Position numbers and translations under genes: made by a program
Notes under the pieces: model-generated
Seen by the model: the letters and a program-made list of their open reading frames with translations, nothing else
The model's database searches: none
Told to the model about the DNA's origin: nothing
Origin: Capsicum annuum
Taxonomy: Eukaryota; Streptophyta; Magnoliopsida; Solanales; Solanaceae
Assembly: GCF_002878395.1 (NCBI RefSeq)
Contig: NW_025862277.1
Span: 285,451 to 349,450, forward strand
Direction: 5' to 3'
DNA: 64,000 nt
Shown: in pieces, positions 10,580 to 21,226 of the stretch
How positions within the stretch are numbered: position 1 is the first letter of the stretch
Layout of the letters: the number at the start of each line of letters is the position of its first letter

Positions 10580-13184
10580 TGTTGACACCTAATTTTAGCT
10601 CTTCAAACTTAAAATTAACACGTTTATGCTTTATGACTGTTAAAAGGGCACAAAATATAATATTTTTTACACATTGTTTTATAAGTTTTAATAAATTATT
10701 TATAATCATCATTATTTTAGAGTTTTTTTAACATCTTATTGTCATATTTTAACTTTGAATAATTTATTGATAATTATCCTTAATTTCATAAAATTTTTAA
10801 TTTTTATCAATTTTAAATTTATTTGCACAGTCATCTACATACGTACATAACATAACACTACAATTCTTTACTGTACTCTATAATGTTAATTGTTTATAGC
10901 GTGGTACATTTTTTCAAAAGCAATTATACTTTTATTTTTTGTTGTTTATATTTTTATGTAATTACATATTGTTACCTACATTTTATATATTATTTAATAT
11001 AGTCCAAAAATAATAAGTCAAATTATTTATTTTAATATACAGAGCAACAAATCAGTCAACTCAAAATCACCTCACTTCTTAAAAAGGTAACACTTGAGAT
11101 GACAAGTTGGATTTTTCATTCGTTGGATAAAGAATCTTTATCTGATGGTTAAAAGAAAGAAAAATTCATTGGACAATGAACCACGGCCTAAATCATGCAT
11201 TGAGGAGATAAGATAGATTTGTTTTTTATTTTTTGGGTAAAAAATTGGGTCCTTTTTAATTATAAATAAAAGGGAGTGGCTGATATTTTTAAAATACACA
11301 AATACGAAAGTTACAACTACATAGATATCGGCCTTTCTCTCTCATATTTATTTATTTTCTCTCCCACTTTCCCTCTCTTCACCGCCCCTCCTCGCCATTA
11401 CCGGCCAAACATCGGCAAGATCTAGCCAAGCAACGCCGCTAATGTCCCATTTCTCTTTCTCCTTCATTGTTGCTGCTTCACTGGGGTGATAAATGGTGAA
11501 GGTCTTATGCACTATTCCTCTCTCTATTTCTCACCTCTTCGTCGCTTCCTTAGGATTGGTGATTTCCAGAGAGCTGCCGACGATCCAACACCACCAATGC
11601 AACCCTCTTTATTATTTATCATTGCTCTTCCTTGCCATTTTGCACATAATTAATGGGCAGATCTGGCTAGGGCTTTGTGCATCCATCATTGTGATGATAA
11701 CACATTTGAGGATTTTAACTCTAAATAATTGGGAATTCTTAAGCAACTTTTGGTTATTTTTGATCATTTTTTTATGATATTGCAGTTGTAGCAAGGATGG
11801 GAGGAAAATATAGGAAAGATGAACAAAATAAGTAAAATCTGGTAAAAGTGAGCTGATATGAGTCTGACGGCATTTCTTGCAAGCCGTCAGAGATATGGTA
11901 AGCTACCAGAAAAAGGCATCAGGAAGAACAATGGAGAAGAATTGCTGGATGAGAGTAATGACATTCTCAATATGTCGTCACAAGTGTGGTAAGCCATCAG
12001 AATATGTCGTCAGTGTGAGGCAGAAAATGGTGAAATAAGCTGAAAGTCTTACAACATTTGCTATATGCTATCACAAGTGTGGTAAGCCATCATAGTACAT
12101 CGTCAGAGTGAGGTAGAATAGGTCAAGATGGCATAACTTCTGATGACATATCTGAGACGCCGCCAGAAGCTTGACGACCAACACCAATATGGCGTCATCT
12201 AAATCCGAGGCCAGCTGTGATTTTGTTATTTTATTTCCTTAATTAGGCTTTAGTATAAGTATCAATTTTTAGGGTTTTTAAGTGAGGAATTTTTCATTAT
12301 TCAGAACAAGAATTTTGGAGGGAGAAACACGTACATTGTTCTCATTTGCCAATTATTTTTAGTTTCTTTCTTATCAACTATTCTTGGGTTTCTAACTTGG
12401 GATTTAATTGAAGAAATTATTTGTTGTTTTCCATCTATACGTAAGTTTATCATTATCATCATGAATTCAACTTGTGATTTCCTTCATCAAATCATGAGCG
12501 GCTAATTTCATTAGCCGGGGTTATAGGATCCAAGGATTAGGGTTTGATATGATGCTAGGTGTTTAACGGATTCAAAGAGTAGTAGAACATCTTGAAATTC
12601 TGTGGTTTTAACTAAAATCTAGTGGTTACAAACATTAGATTATGCCTTAGGTTTTATTTGCTTCTAACAGAGAAATAGACTAGAGGATGGGAATTATCAA
12701 CAAGGACTCAGAAGCTACCAACCTTATGTTTAATGATTAATGCCATAACTGGATAAATCTACCTGATATAACAACCGATGGATATAGATAAATTATCTAA
12801 GTTCAAGAGAAATAGATAATAAATTATCTAGTGAGGTTGAGAGATAAGTCAGATAGTATCATAGTCAGGGATATTCTGTTGTTCTACTCATTCCGAGGAT
12901 CTCTAACATTACCTAGTATCTCTTAATACCCGAAACCTTTAGTGATCATAACCCTGGTTTCCCATTTATATTGATAACAACTCTACAAATTCAAAAAGTA
13001 AAGATTGATACATTGTGAACTTTAAACCCCCAACTTTGGGAAATGATAAATTACCAGTAAAGTATTTTGTAAGCAAATTGACATTCACACCCTATTCCCT
13101 GTGGGATTAGACCCCAACCTAGTTGGGTTTTATATTGACAACGGTTGTTTACACCCATTCGAGAGTGTAATTTGAGAGTTATCA
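10580..13184 (+). repeat. 5' LTR of an Athila-like gypsy element
   Basis: The repeat starts TGTTGACACC at 10580, directly after the LINE, and ends GTTATCA at 13184, four bases before a tRNA-Asp-type primer site. It is 2,605 bp. A perfect 8-bp hairpin (ctgacggc/gccgtcag) lies at 11864-11890, followed by degenerate repeats of a gtcacaagtgtggtaagccatca motif to about 12200. The 94-residue hydrophobic frame at 11493-11777 is not believed to be a gene. No matching 3' LTR is in the window, so no LTR dating is possible. Confidence 0.85.
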
Positions 13185-13188
13185 AAAA

Positions 13189-13206
13189 TGGCGCCGTTGT
13201 CGGGGA
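13189..13206 (+). other. Primer-binding site, tRNA-Asp type
   Basis: tggcgccgttgtcgggga matches, with one difference, the tRNA-Asp 3' end used by Athila-like gypsy elements (TGGCGCCGTTGCCGGGGA, recalled). It lies four bases after the LTR end and sets the plus orientation. Confidence 0.9.
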
Positions 13207-13314
13207 GTACGATTGTAGACTAAAAATTTTGTGCATGAAAATTTGTTGATAGTTAAGTTTCCTTGATTTACATTTATTTGTTGTTTTTGTTTATTGTGGG
13301 TACTGTGTTTTTTA

Positions 13315-15289
13315 TGCCAAAAATGAGAAGTTCAACGCACCACAATTACCAATCAACCCGAAACCTCAACTAATTGGAAGAATAGTTGAACAACAGGAAG
13401 CAAAAAGATTAGCTGCTTTAGCCAGGCTCTGGTGAATGTGAAAAATTTAGGTGAACAAGAACATCACCAAAACCCTGATGATGAGGAATTGCTGAATCCT
13501 CAAAATCTAAGGAGAGCGGAGCAAGTTGCTGCACCAGTATAGCGAAACGTCAATAAAAATCATCCAGCTCAATGTAGATATGGTCAAAAGCCTATACACT
13601 ATGAGGCTGATGATGATGAAAAAGGAATGGACGGAGTTGGTGCAACGGGTGCTTTCATCCCGCCACCGTTGGCACCAGGTGCAAAGTTTAGCATAACAAG
13701 TACCATGATCTAACTCCTGAATCTGAAGGGGTTATTTGGAGGCTTGCCTGGTGATGATCCTAACATGCATTTGGTGAACTTCATCACCATCTGCAAATCC
13801 TTTGACAATCCGGGAGTGAGTCTGAATGCAATCAGATTGAGGTTGTTTTCATTGTCTCTGTCTGGAGAGGAAACAATATGGTTGAATGAGTTAGAGCCTG
13901 ATTCTATAACCAACTAGAGACAGTTCAAAGATACATTCCTAGAATGGTTCTTTCCACCCTCCAGGAGCGTACAGTTGAGGGACGAGATTATCAACTTCAG
14001 ATAGCTTTCGACTGAAGCACTGCACGAGACTTAGGAAAGGTTTAAAAAGAAACTTGAACAATGTCCGAACCATAATATGATGGACTTTCATTTGATGGAG
14101 ACCTTGTACAAAGCTTTCAACTCTGTGACAAAGCTAATAGTCAACAATGCTGCAGGTGGTTTATTCATTGACCTCTCTTTTCTGGATGCTTCTAACATGC
14201 TAAATAGAATGACCAAGTAAAGTTGATCTTGGAACACTAGGGATCTATAGTGGCTATCCCTATGAATGCTGGTGTTATTACTGTAGAATAGCGTAGAAGG
14301 GATAAGGAGCGAGATCAGGATATGGCCCACTTGAAAACACAGATTGACTTGCTGGCTAAGCACTTGCTATCCGGGAAGACTGAAATGATTAAGGTTGTGG
14401 ATTCTCAAGGTACCATATCTACAGGTGATGATGCTGAGGCCAACTATGTGAGTAATCAGGGGGGTTTCCAAGGCAATAGCCAAGGGAACCAAGGTCGGAC
14501 TTTCTATGACAAGCCTGATTATAAAGATAGGGATTAGGGACATTGGAGAAACAATAATGACAGAAGTGGTTTGTATGCTCCTCCTGGAAGTCAGGATGCT
14601 ACATCTACTAGTTCTGGCAAGATGTCCATGGACGACATGATGGGAAAGCTATTAAAGGGAGTTGAAGCTTCTAACTCAGGGGTAACTAATATGAAAAGTG
14701 AGTTTTCTACCCTCAGTCAGTTAGTTAGCTCACACTCTGCTTCTATTAAGTAGTTGCAGCAACAGATCACCCAACTTTCGGCTACTCTGAACCAGAGAAA
14801 AGTGGGCACTTTACCTAGTGATACAGTTCAAAACTCACAAACTGATGGCTCTTGTTTGGTGATTACGACTCAGAGTGGTAAGATGTTATCTGGCCCTTCT
14901 ATGGGCAAAGCGTAGAGAAGGAGGTAAGTGTTAATGAATTCGAAGGAAGAAATCCAGTAGAGTTTGAGAAGGTAGATGGCTTTGTTGACAGGTCAGAGAA
15001 AGAAGACGACAATAAAGAGGAAGTGGTATGGAAATAAATGCCAATACCACCACCTCCATTTCCGTAGAGGTTGAAGAAGAAAGAAGATAATGAAAAATTT
15101 AGCAAGTTCATGGTAGTAATTAAACAACTGACAGTGATGGTGCCATTAATAGAGTCACTTAAGCAAATGCCGAGCTATGCTAAATTTATGAAGGATCTGC
15201 TGACGAAGAAGAAGAAGAAGAAAGTAAGATGTGAGACGGTGGACAATCCCCACCATTATAGTTCTGTTTCATCATAGTCCTTAGTACAA
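13315..15289 (+). pseudogene. Athila-like gag
   Basis: Weak N-terminal coding (VEQQEAKRLAALARL, near 13385-13433) is followed by the gag core at about 13715-14215: LKGLFGGLPGDDPNMHLVNF, NAIRLRLFSLSLSGEETIWLN, FFPPSRSVQLRDEI, ERFKKKLEQCPNH and NNAAGG. This matches the plant retrotransposon gag family (PF03732 type). A linker with KTQIDLLAKHLLSG and SQGNQGRTFYDKP continues to about 14530, then Ser-rich sequence. An acidic and Lys-rich part with MPSYAKFMKDLLTKKKK near 15170-15225 is the usual lead-in to the protease of these elements. TAG/TAA stops interrupt it (for example after SITN in the core, where the family has Trp). It would have formed the capsid. Confidence 0.87.
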
Positions 15290-15559
15290 AAAAAGCCTGA
15301 TCCTGGTGCTTTCACTATTTCGTGCACAGTAGGACCCGTGAAATTTGAGAAAGCTTTGTGTGACCTTGGCGCAAGTATTAATTTGATGTCGCTGGTCGTC
15401 TATAAAAGGCTTGACGTAGGGGCAACTACTCCTACAAACATGCGACTCATGATGGTAGATAGGTCAATCAAAAGACCTAAGGGTATTCTACATGACGTGT
15501 TGGTGAAAGTGGCCAACTTCATTCTCCCTGCGGATTTTCTGGTTCTAGACAAAAAGTAA
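15290..15559 (+). pseudogene. Athila-like aspartic protease, 3' truncated
   Basis: The frame reads DPGAFTISCTVGP, then FEKALCDLGASINLMSL, MVDRSIKRPKGILHDVLVKV and FILPADFLVLDKK. The CDLGASINLMP-type active site of Athila-like retropepsins is kept with its Asp (ALCDLGAS at about 15352-15375). The coding trace stops right after VLDKK, where the family continues into reverse transcriptase. A 37-bp tandem array and minus-strand Tat-like sequence follow. The protease is therefore cut at an insertion or recombination junction near 15560. Confidence 0.88.
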
Positions 15560-15826
15560 AATCCTATTTTTCAAGAGGGTTCTGAACATAAAGTAAAATC
15601 TCATTTTTCAGGAGGGTCCCGAACAGAAATTAAAGTCCCATTTTTCAAGAGGCTCCTGAACAGAAAGTAGAATGTCATTTTTCAAAAGGGTCCTAAACAT
15701 AAAGTAAAATCCCAATTTTCAGGAGGGTCCTGAGTATAAAGTAAATTCCCATTTTCTAGGTGGGTCCTAAACAGAAAGTAAAATCCTATTTTCTAGGAGG
15801 GTCCATAATAGAAAGTAAAATCTCAC
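15553..15826. repeat. 37-bp tandem repeat, seven copies plus a partial
   Basis: Seven consecutive units of exactly 37 bases, each starting aaagtaaaatcc and containing ttttcaggagggtcctgaac with variation, run from 15553 to 15811, with a partial eighth to about 15826. The constant spacing with mutated bases indicates an old minisatellite. It marks the boundary between Athila protease and Tat-like sequence, and I cannot tell which element it belonged to. Confidence 0.9.
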
Positions 15827-16578
15827 GAATGTGTTTTTCCAATGGTAAATAAATTAAGTAAAGAAAATTTGCCCCTGTTTCAACAAAGAAAATTTGTAAG
15901 TTAAAAATTTAGTGGTGGCTTGCAGCACTTGGCTCCCCTGACATCTACTCCATCGTTCATTTCCTTTATTTTGTTTTGGATTGCTTGCATTTGCCTCTGC
16001 TTTATTGCGTCATTGACCCAAACTCAGATTATTAAGAGTGACTCTGAAATAAACACAGTATTTTTGCTTTGACATGATTCTCAGATAAACGCTTTAATCC
16101 TTGGTAATTCTATAAGTTTCCAGCTTTGCCTGTTGACAAAGCTTTCTGGATGTCTTATTTTGGCTCACAATTATGTTTCTTTTGTGTGCTAGCCTTTTGT
16201 CTTGCTTTGTGCAATTGAAGAAGATGGTAGCTAGTTCTAGAATATTTTTGCACTTGTTTTGACCTTGACTTAACTCAATGACAAGAGAAAAATGAAAATA
16301 ATTTTTTCTATTTGGATAACTGACTCAAGAAAAATAAAAATAAAAATAAAATAAAGATAAGAAAGAAAAGGCAATGAATGTCCCCTTTTGAAACAAAGAA
16401 ACAAAAAATTTATCTAAAAATGACAGACAACTCTAGTGATTATGCCATGCATTTTAGATTAAGCTGTCTGATCTTTCATCCAAACTTTCTACCAATTGTT
16501 GTCGAGTTAATGGCCATGAAATTGAGTTTCTTCCTTAGGTCAATTATGTTTAAGCCCTCATTTGTCTAGTGACACCTT

Positions 16579-16905
16579 GAAGGATTTTCTCTAATAAGCC
16601 TCTTTCATTTTTCTGTCATCTCACCATCGCCTTATAGTGCCCGTGAAGATTTTCACCAATAAGACTCTCATTTTTATTTATCTCAACTTACCTCGTCTTA
16701 TGGCACCCGTGAAGGTTTTCACCAATAAGACTCTTATTTTTATTTCTCTCAATTTAACATCACCTTATGGTGCTCGTGAGAGTTTTCACCAATAAGACTC
16801 TCTCATTTTTATTTCTATTAACTTACCATCGTCTTACGATGCCCGAAAGGGTTTTCACCAGTAAGACTCTCTCATTTTTATTTCTCCTAATTTCCTATGC
16901 TGAGG
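16579..16905. repeat. 66-67-bp tandem repeat, five copies
   Basis: Five units begin gaaggttttcaccaataaga with variation at 16579, 16645, 16711, 16778 and 16845, a spacing of 66, 66, 67 and 67. Each unit continues with tttttatttctctcaa and ends in cttatggtgcccgt. The array lies in the non-coding left part of the Tat-like element. Confidence 0.88.
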
Positions 16906-18194
16906 AAGACAAGTAGTTCCCAAAAGCATCTTCATATATATTGCGTGTTTAGACTTAACATCCTTAAAGATTGATCTGAAGGTCTTTCTTTGGTTGTAAT
17001 GTCCTTTGGATAGGGTTAGAAAGAAAGGATGACACGAGGTCCAACCGACACTTGAAGTGGGGTGGGACTTACAACTTTTGGAATCGACTCAAACAATGAG
17101 GATTACCTCATGGCCCCAGTTTTTTGGACTGGGTGAATCTAAATTTTTTATTTGGTTAGACTGAGCCTTGTTTAGGGTAGCTTACGTATCTAGACCCCGA
17201 GAGAGGAGAATCAGATCGTGCGTAGTTCTGACAACTTTTTTTGCATGATTTAGACTTTTGATTCTTTTTCTTTTATTGACACTCTTTTCTCTTTGGATTA
17301 TTCTGACTCTATTTGTCTCGACACTTTTCTTTTTTTTTCTTTTTGGACATATTTTATTTTTCTTCTTTTTTTTTGAACTTTTTCTGACTCTATTGTTTTG
17401 CTTGACACTTTTCTTTTGAGCTTTGTCGACTCTATCTTGATTCCGAAAGAGGGGTATAAAAGAAAATAGGATTAAATCTCAAATGGGGTAAACAAAGGAT
17501 GATGCGATGTTTGGAAAGCAAAATGAAATGCCTTCGTCATATCAATCCTTGAAAATACAAGTACATATCATGTAATATGAAAGTGAGAGATGAAGATCAT
17601 TTAAGACATATTTTTAAGCATTAACTTTGATTGAGTTTGTGCATCACTACTTCTTCTACAAACTCCACCTTTGTTGTACATTCCTCACATCGAATGACTC
17701 ATGCTTTCGTGGAGCTGATTTTCTTTCTGTTTATGCAACCACTATTTGACATAATTGAGCTCTGTCTTTCAATTGATGACCAAGTTATTCTTGTAGCTCT
17801 CAAAATAAGTTCCTTAATCTTCAAAAAAAGCTTCAACTTGTCATCAAATGTCTCAAAACTCTACTTATTTTCTCAAATCCTCTCTTTTTCTAGCTTTAAC
17901 CCTCTGATTCAATATTCATGCTTTAACTGGATTGCAAGATCTGGCTGAAAATTCCGCTAGCACGTCATATCACTAGAATCAACATAAAATGTGTTATGTA
18001 AAGAAAACAAACAAACAACACAAATTTAAAACACAAAGGAAAAGGGGACACTCTATTTAATTAAAATAAAAGATAGAAGGGTTTGAACATAATGACAAAG
18101 GGACAAAATGAGATAGATCTCGAACTACAACCCTAAAATAATTTGGATAACAGAAAATAAAACAAAATACATTATCAGACTTTTTCCTAATAGA
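16906..18194. other. Non-coding interior of the Tat-like element
   Basis: No coding match seen. The stretch contains one copy of a dispersed block at 17181-17230 (cttacgtatc...gaggagaatcag), shared with 19741-19789 and 20138-20188, and pyrimidine-rich tracts around 17260-17420. The 105-residue plus-strand frame at 17631-17948 is not recognised. Confidence 0.5.
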
Positions 18195-19547
18195 GAGAGG
18201 GGTGACTTCTCAATTGCTCATCTTGATATCTTAGCCACTGGTTTGCATATCAACATGACTAGAGCTTTCCTCACTGTCAATGGTCTGCACCATAGTTGAT
18301 TTATCTTAAATCATCTTTTTAATTTCTCTTTTCAAAGCACGACAATCTTCAATATTGTGACCCTGAATATCAGAATGATATGCACATCGTACATTAGGAT
18401 CAAAGCTACTTGAATGAAGGTTAGAAGTATACCCAAGGAGAGGAGTAATCATGCCTCATTGTACCAATCTCTAAAATAAACTAGCATATGACTCTCCCAT
18501 TGGTGTGAAGCTATCCCTCGACTTCTTCCTGATTTCATTGTTTGTCTTGGATCCAAAATTAGGCCTAGAAGGGCTTTGGTAGGTTTGTAGAGTCGGAGGG
18601 TGACTCTGAGGAGCTGGTACATGCCATTATGAGTAAGAAGGGAGTTGAACATATGGCTGTACACAGTGTAGTAGATATGGAGGTGGGGAAATAGAATATA
18701 ATGGATTTTGGGAGGGATTATAGAGAGCTTGGGTATGAACTTGGGCTTGAGACTGATGCTAATGACGACGTCTTCTTCTTAGATGTGCCCATTCTCTAAC
18801 TATAATAGTAGCTGTATCTTTCTCATTCTTCTTCACTCCAGTTTCCTTTAATTGATTGCAATATTGTCCCAAATATTTCATAGATTCCTCCTGTCCATCT
18901 TGCTCCTCAAATTTCGATATCTCATGGCTTAGAGGAGGGTTAACACTTGAAGACATGCCCCAGTTTTCGTATGAAACATTTTCTTTACATGCAAGTCTTA
19001 GGGAACTTTTCACCGTATTTCTTGCACTCTTTATTTTTCCTACCATTTTCTCTGGCTCTTCTGGTACACTAGGCTTTTTGTTAAGAAATTTTGGTGGTCC
19101 AGTTAGCTTAAAAGTAGGATCAGGAGTGTAGCAATGATCACCAATAGTGTTGAAAAAGGGTCCGCTAGTAGCATGGGGAAACACAATTATTGGGCGGCTA
19201 GCCAATGTAGAAGCCTCAGTAGAGGATTGAGCAACAAAATCATAGAGGACATATGGTGTTGTAAATATAGAAGGCTTATACGGAGGAACTAGAGGAAAAA
19301 TGGTGGGAGTATTGAGATTTTATTGGCTTGGAATTAATTTTGATTCATGTTGCGGTGCATCAACAACAATAGGAAACTAACTTTGCAATTTGTATGGAAA
19401 ACTCGAGGTATTTGTAGAATCAATAGCGGGAAATAGAGGAGGAGGCAACTCATTTTCCCAAGCTCGATGCATTTCTGTCATTTGTTGCCTTAGTTTCCTA
19501 ATTTCTTGCTTTAAACTCTAATTTTCATGACTCTTTGTTTGATCCAT
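18195..19547 (-). pseudogene. Tat/Ogre-like gag with internal deletion
   Basis: Minus-strand ATG at 19547: MDQTKSHEN, stop, then LRQQMTEMHRAWENELPPPL, FPYKLQS, and in the 148-residue frame 18759-19205 HCYTPDPTFKLTGPPKFL and MKYLGQYCNQLKETG. The N-terminal blocks stay in one frame apart from stops. The capsid core that should follow (about 150 residues) is not visible. The C-terminal part resumes with a Pro/Tyr-rich segment, TPMGESYASLFQRLVQ, GMITPLLGYT and CAYHSDIQGHNIEDCRALKR, the Cys-x2-His-x4-Gly-His-x4-Cys knuckle typical of Tat-like gags. The end near VDMQTSG is followed by stops. Confidence 0.85.
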
Positions 19548-21204
19548 GATGTTACTCTCTATATCTTTGTTGGACAAAACCAACCCTTTGGATTTGGTGT
19601 GATGTGGAGGACCAACCAAAATGCCACAAACCAACCACCTTAAATTGACTCAACAAAAAAAATGTGTTAGAGTTCAACACTTTTTTCAAAACTCTTTTTG
19701 TTTCTTTTATTTTTAAAAGATTACCGAACCCAAAAAGGGCGCCTATGTATCTCACCCCTAAAAGGGGAGAATCAACTATGCGTAATTCGTGAAGCCTTGC
19801 CAAAATAGCCAATTGAACTCTTTGTTTTCTTTTTTTTCTTTTTTTCAAAACTTTAACAAGAAAAGAAAATAACAATTTTTCAAAAGAATTGACGAAAATG
19901 TTTGTTGAATTTTTCAGCTTTAACATCCCTATACAATGTGAAATCTATGATTACCAAAGAAAATCTTTTTGGGTTTTCAGTTTTAAATTTCATGCGAAAA
20001 TGAAACTCGAACCTATTAAAGGAATTTTTTTTTTATGGTTTTCTTTTAAGATGTATATGGAACACCTACTCTAAATGAAGAGTGAAGAAAATCTTTTTGG
20101 ATTTTTTAAAATAAGATCCCTGAACCCACAATAGATTGCCTACGTATCTCACTCCCGAGAGAGGAGAATTAGGGGTGTGTAGTTCGTCCAGATTGGACAA
20201 CTAATGATTGAATAAAAAACTAGACCCTAACTTGAGACATACGACCAAAGACAAATAATGAACAACATTAATAAAATCTTTTTTTTGAGTTTTTCTCATT
20301 TGACACTTCACATAAGACTGACATCAAAAACTACTAAAGAAAAAATCTTTTTGGTATTTTCTCTATATGAAATGTACAAAACTTCTACCATTTTTTTAAT
20401 TTTTCTTTTATAAAAAAACTCCTATTAAAAAAAATCTTTTTTTGAAATTTTTGAATTATGAATGCATGCTAAAGGAATCAACAGAAAATCTTTTTAATGT
20501 TTTTGTTTTGTTTTTTTGAGTAAATGCATGAAAAAGGTAGAAAAATCTTTTTCAAATTTTTGTATTGTGAAAAATAAAAGTCATAAAGAACTCTAAAAAA
20601 TTACGAAACTCTCTTTTTTTCCTTTTTTTTTCACTCTTCTTTTCAATAATTTCTAGCCTGCACACTTTGCTTCTAACACATGCTTTTGCCCAAATATGTC
20701 TGTCAAATGACCCTGCTACCCTCAAAGATGCAATATTTAGCACGTAGGAATGCTTTAGAGGTGAGTCTCCTACAAAGGACCAAGTAAGTCCCGTTAGGTC
20801 TCAATATGATGCAAATAAGCATGACCTAAAGGCTGACATACGCTGGGGTTCACTAACAAGGCTGTTCGGGGGAGCGTATGGTTAATAGTGGCTGTGCTAA
20901 ATTTCCACCCACTCCATACCAACCGACGGTTCCCCCTCCTAAAAATAAGTGTGACTCAACTATAGGTCGTGTACACAGCTTGTACTACAAAACTTGTTGC
21001 AGATAGAATTGACTCGGGTTATACAATTGATGCTAGATAAAAAACGGTAACACATAAGAGAAAAACTGTAAACATGTAGCACGTAGGCACTCAACAATGA
21101 TAAAAAATTCCAAAAAATAACACAAATAGTGTCTATACAATCATAATGTCAAAACTAAGCCAATATAACTCCAAAAATAAGCTCAAATTCTGAAAAAGGT
21201 TCGA
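19548..21204 (-). other. Leader region of the Tat-like element
   Basis: Long AT-rich untranslated stretch between PBS and gag. It holds repeated aaaatctttttgg-like tracts (for example near 19960, 20090, 20345, 20490) and two copies of a block reading gcctacgtatctcac...gagaggagaat (19741-19789 and 20138-20188). No open frame here is convincing. Confidence 0.6.
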
Positions 21205-21222
21205 TCCCCAACAGAGTCACCA
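21205..21222 (-). other. Primer-binding site, tRNA-Arg type, of the Tat-like element
   Basis: The minus strand reads TGGTGACTCTGTTGGGGA, four bases after the LTR end. Tat/Ogre elements use a tRNA-Arg-like site of the form TGGYGACTC..CTGGGGA (recalled). Its position and orientation prove that the LTR at 21227-23372 is a 5' LTR on the minus strand. Confidence 0.85.
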
Positions 21223-21226
21223 GAGC

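Noticed and set aside
11493..11777. 94-residue hydrophobic open frame that looks like membrane segments
   Set aside because: It lies within the Athila-like LTR. AT-rich DNA readily gives Leu/Ile/Phe-rich frames, and no family match is seen.
15553..15826. Regular repeats as a CRISPR array
   Set aside because: The units are contiguous 37-mers with no unique spacers, in plant retroelement DNA.
18856..19131. 91-residue plus-strand open frame
   Set aside because: Shadow of the Tat-like gag on the opposite strand.
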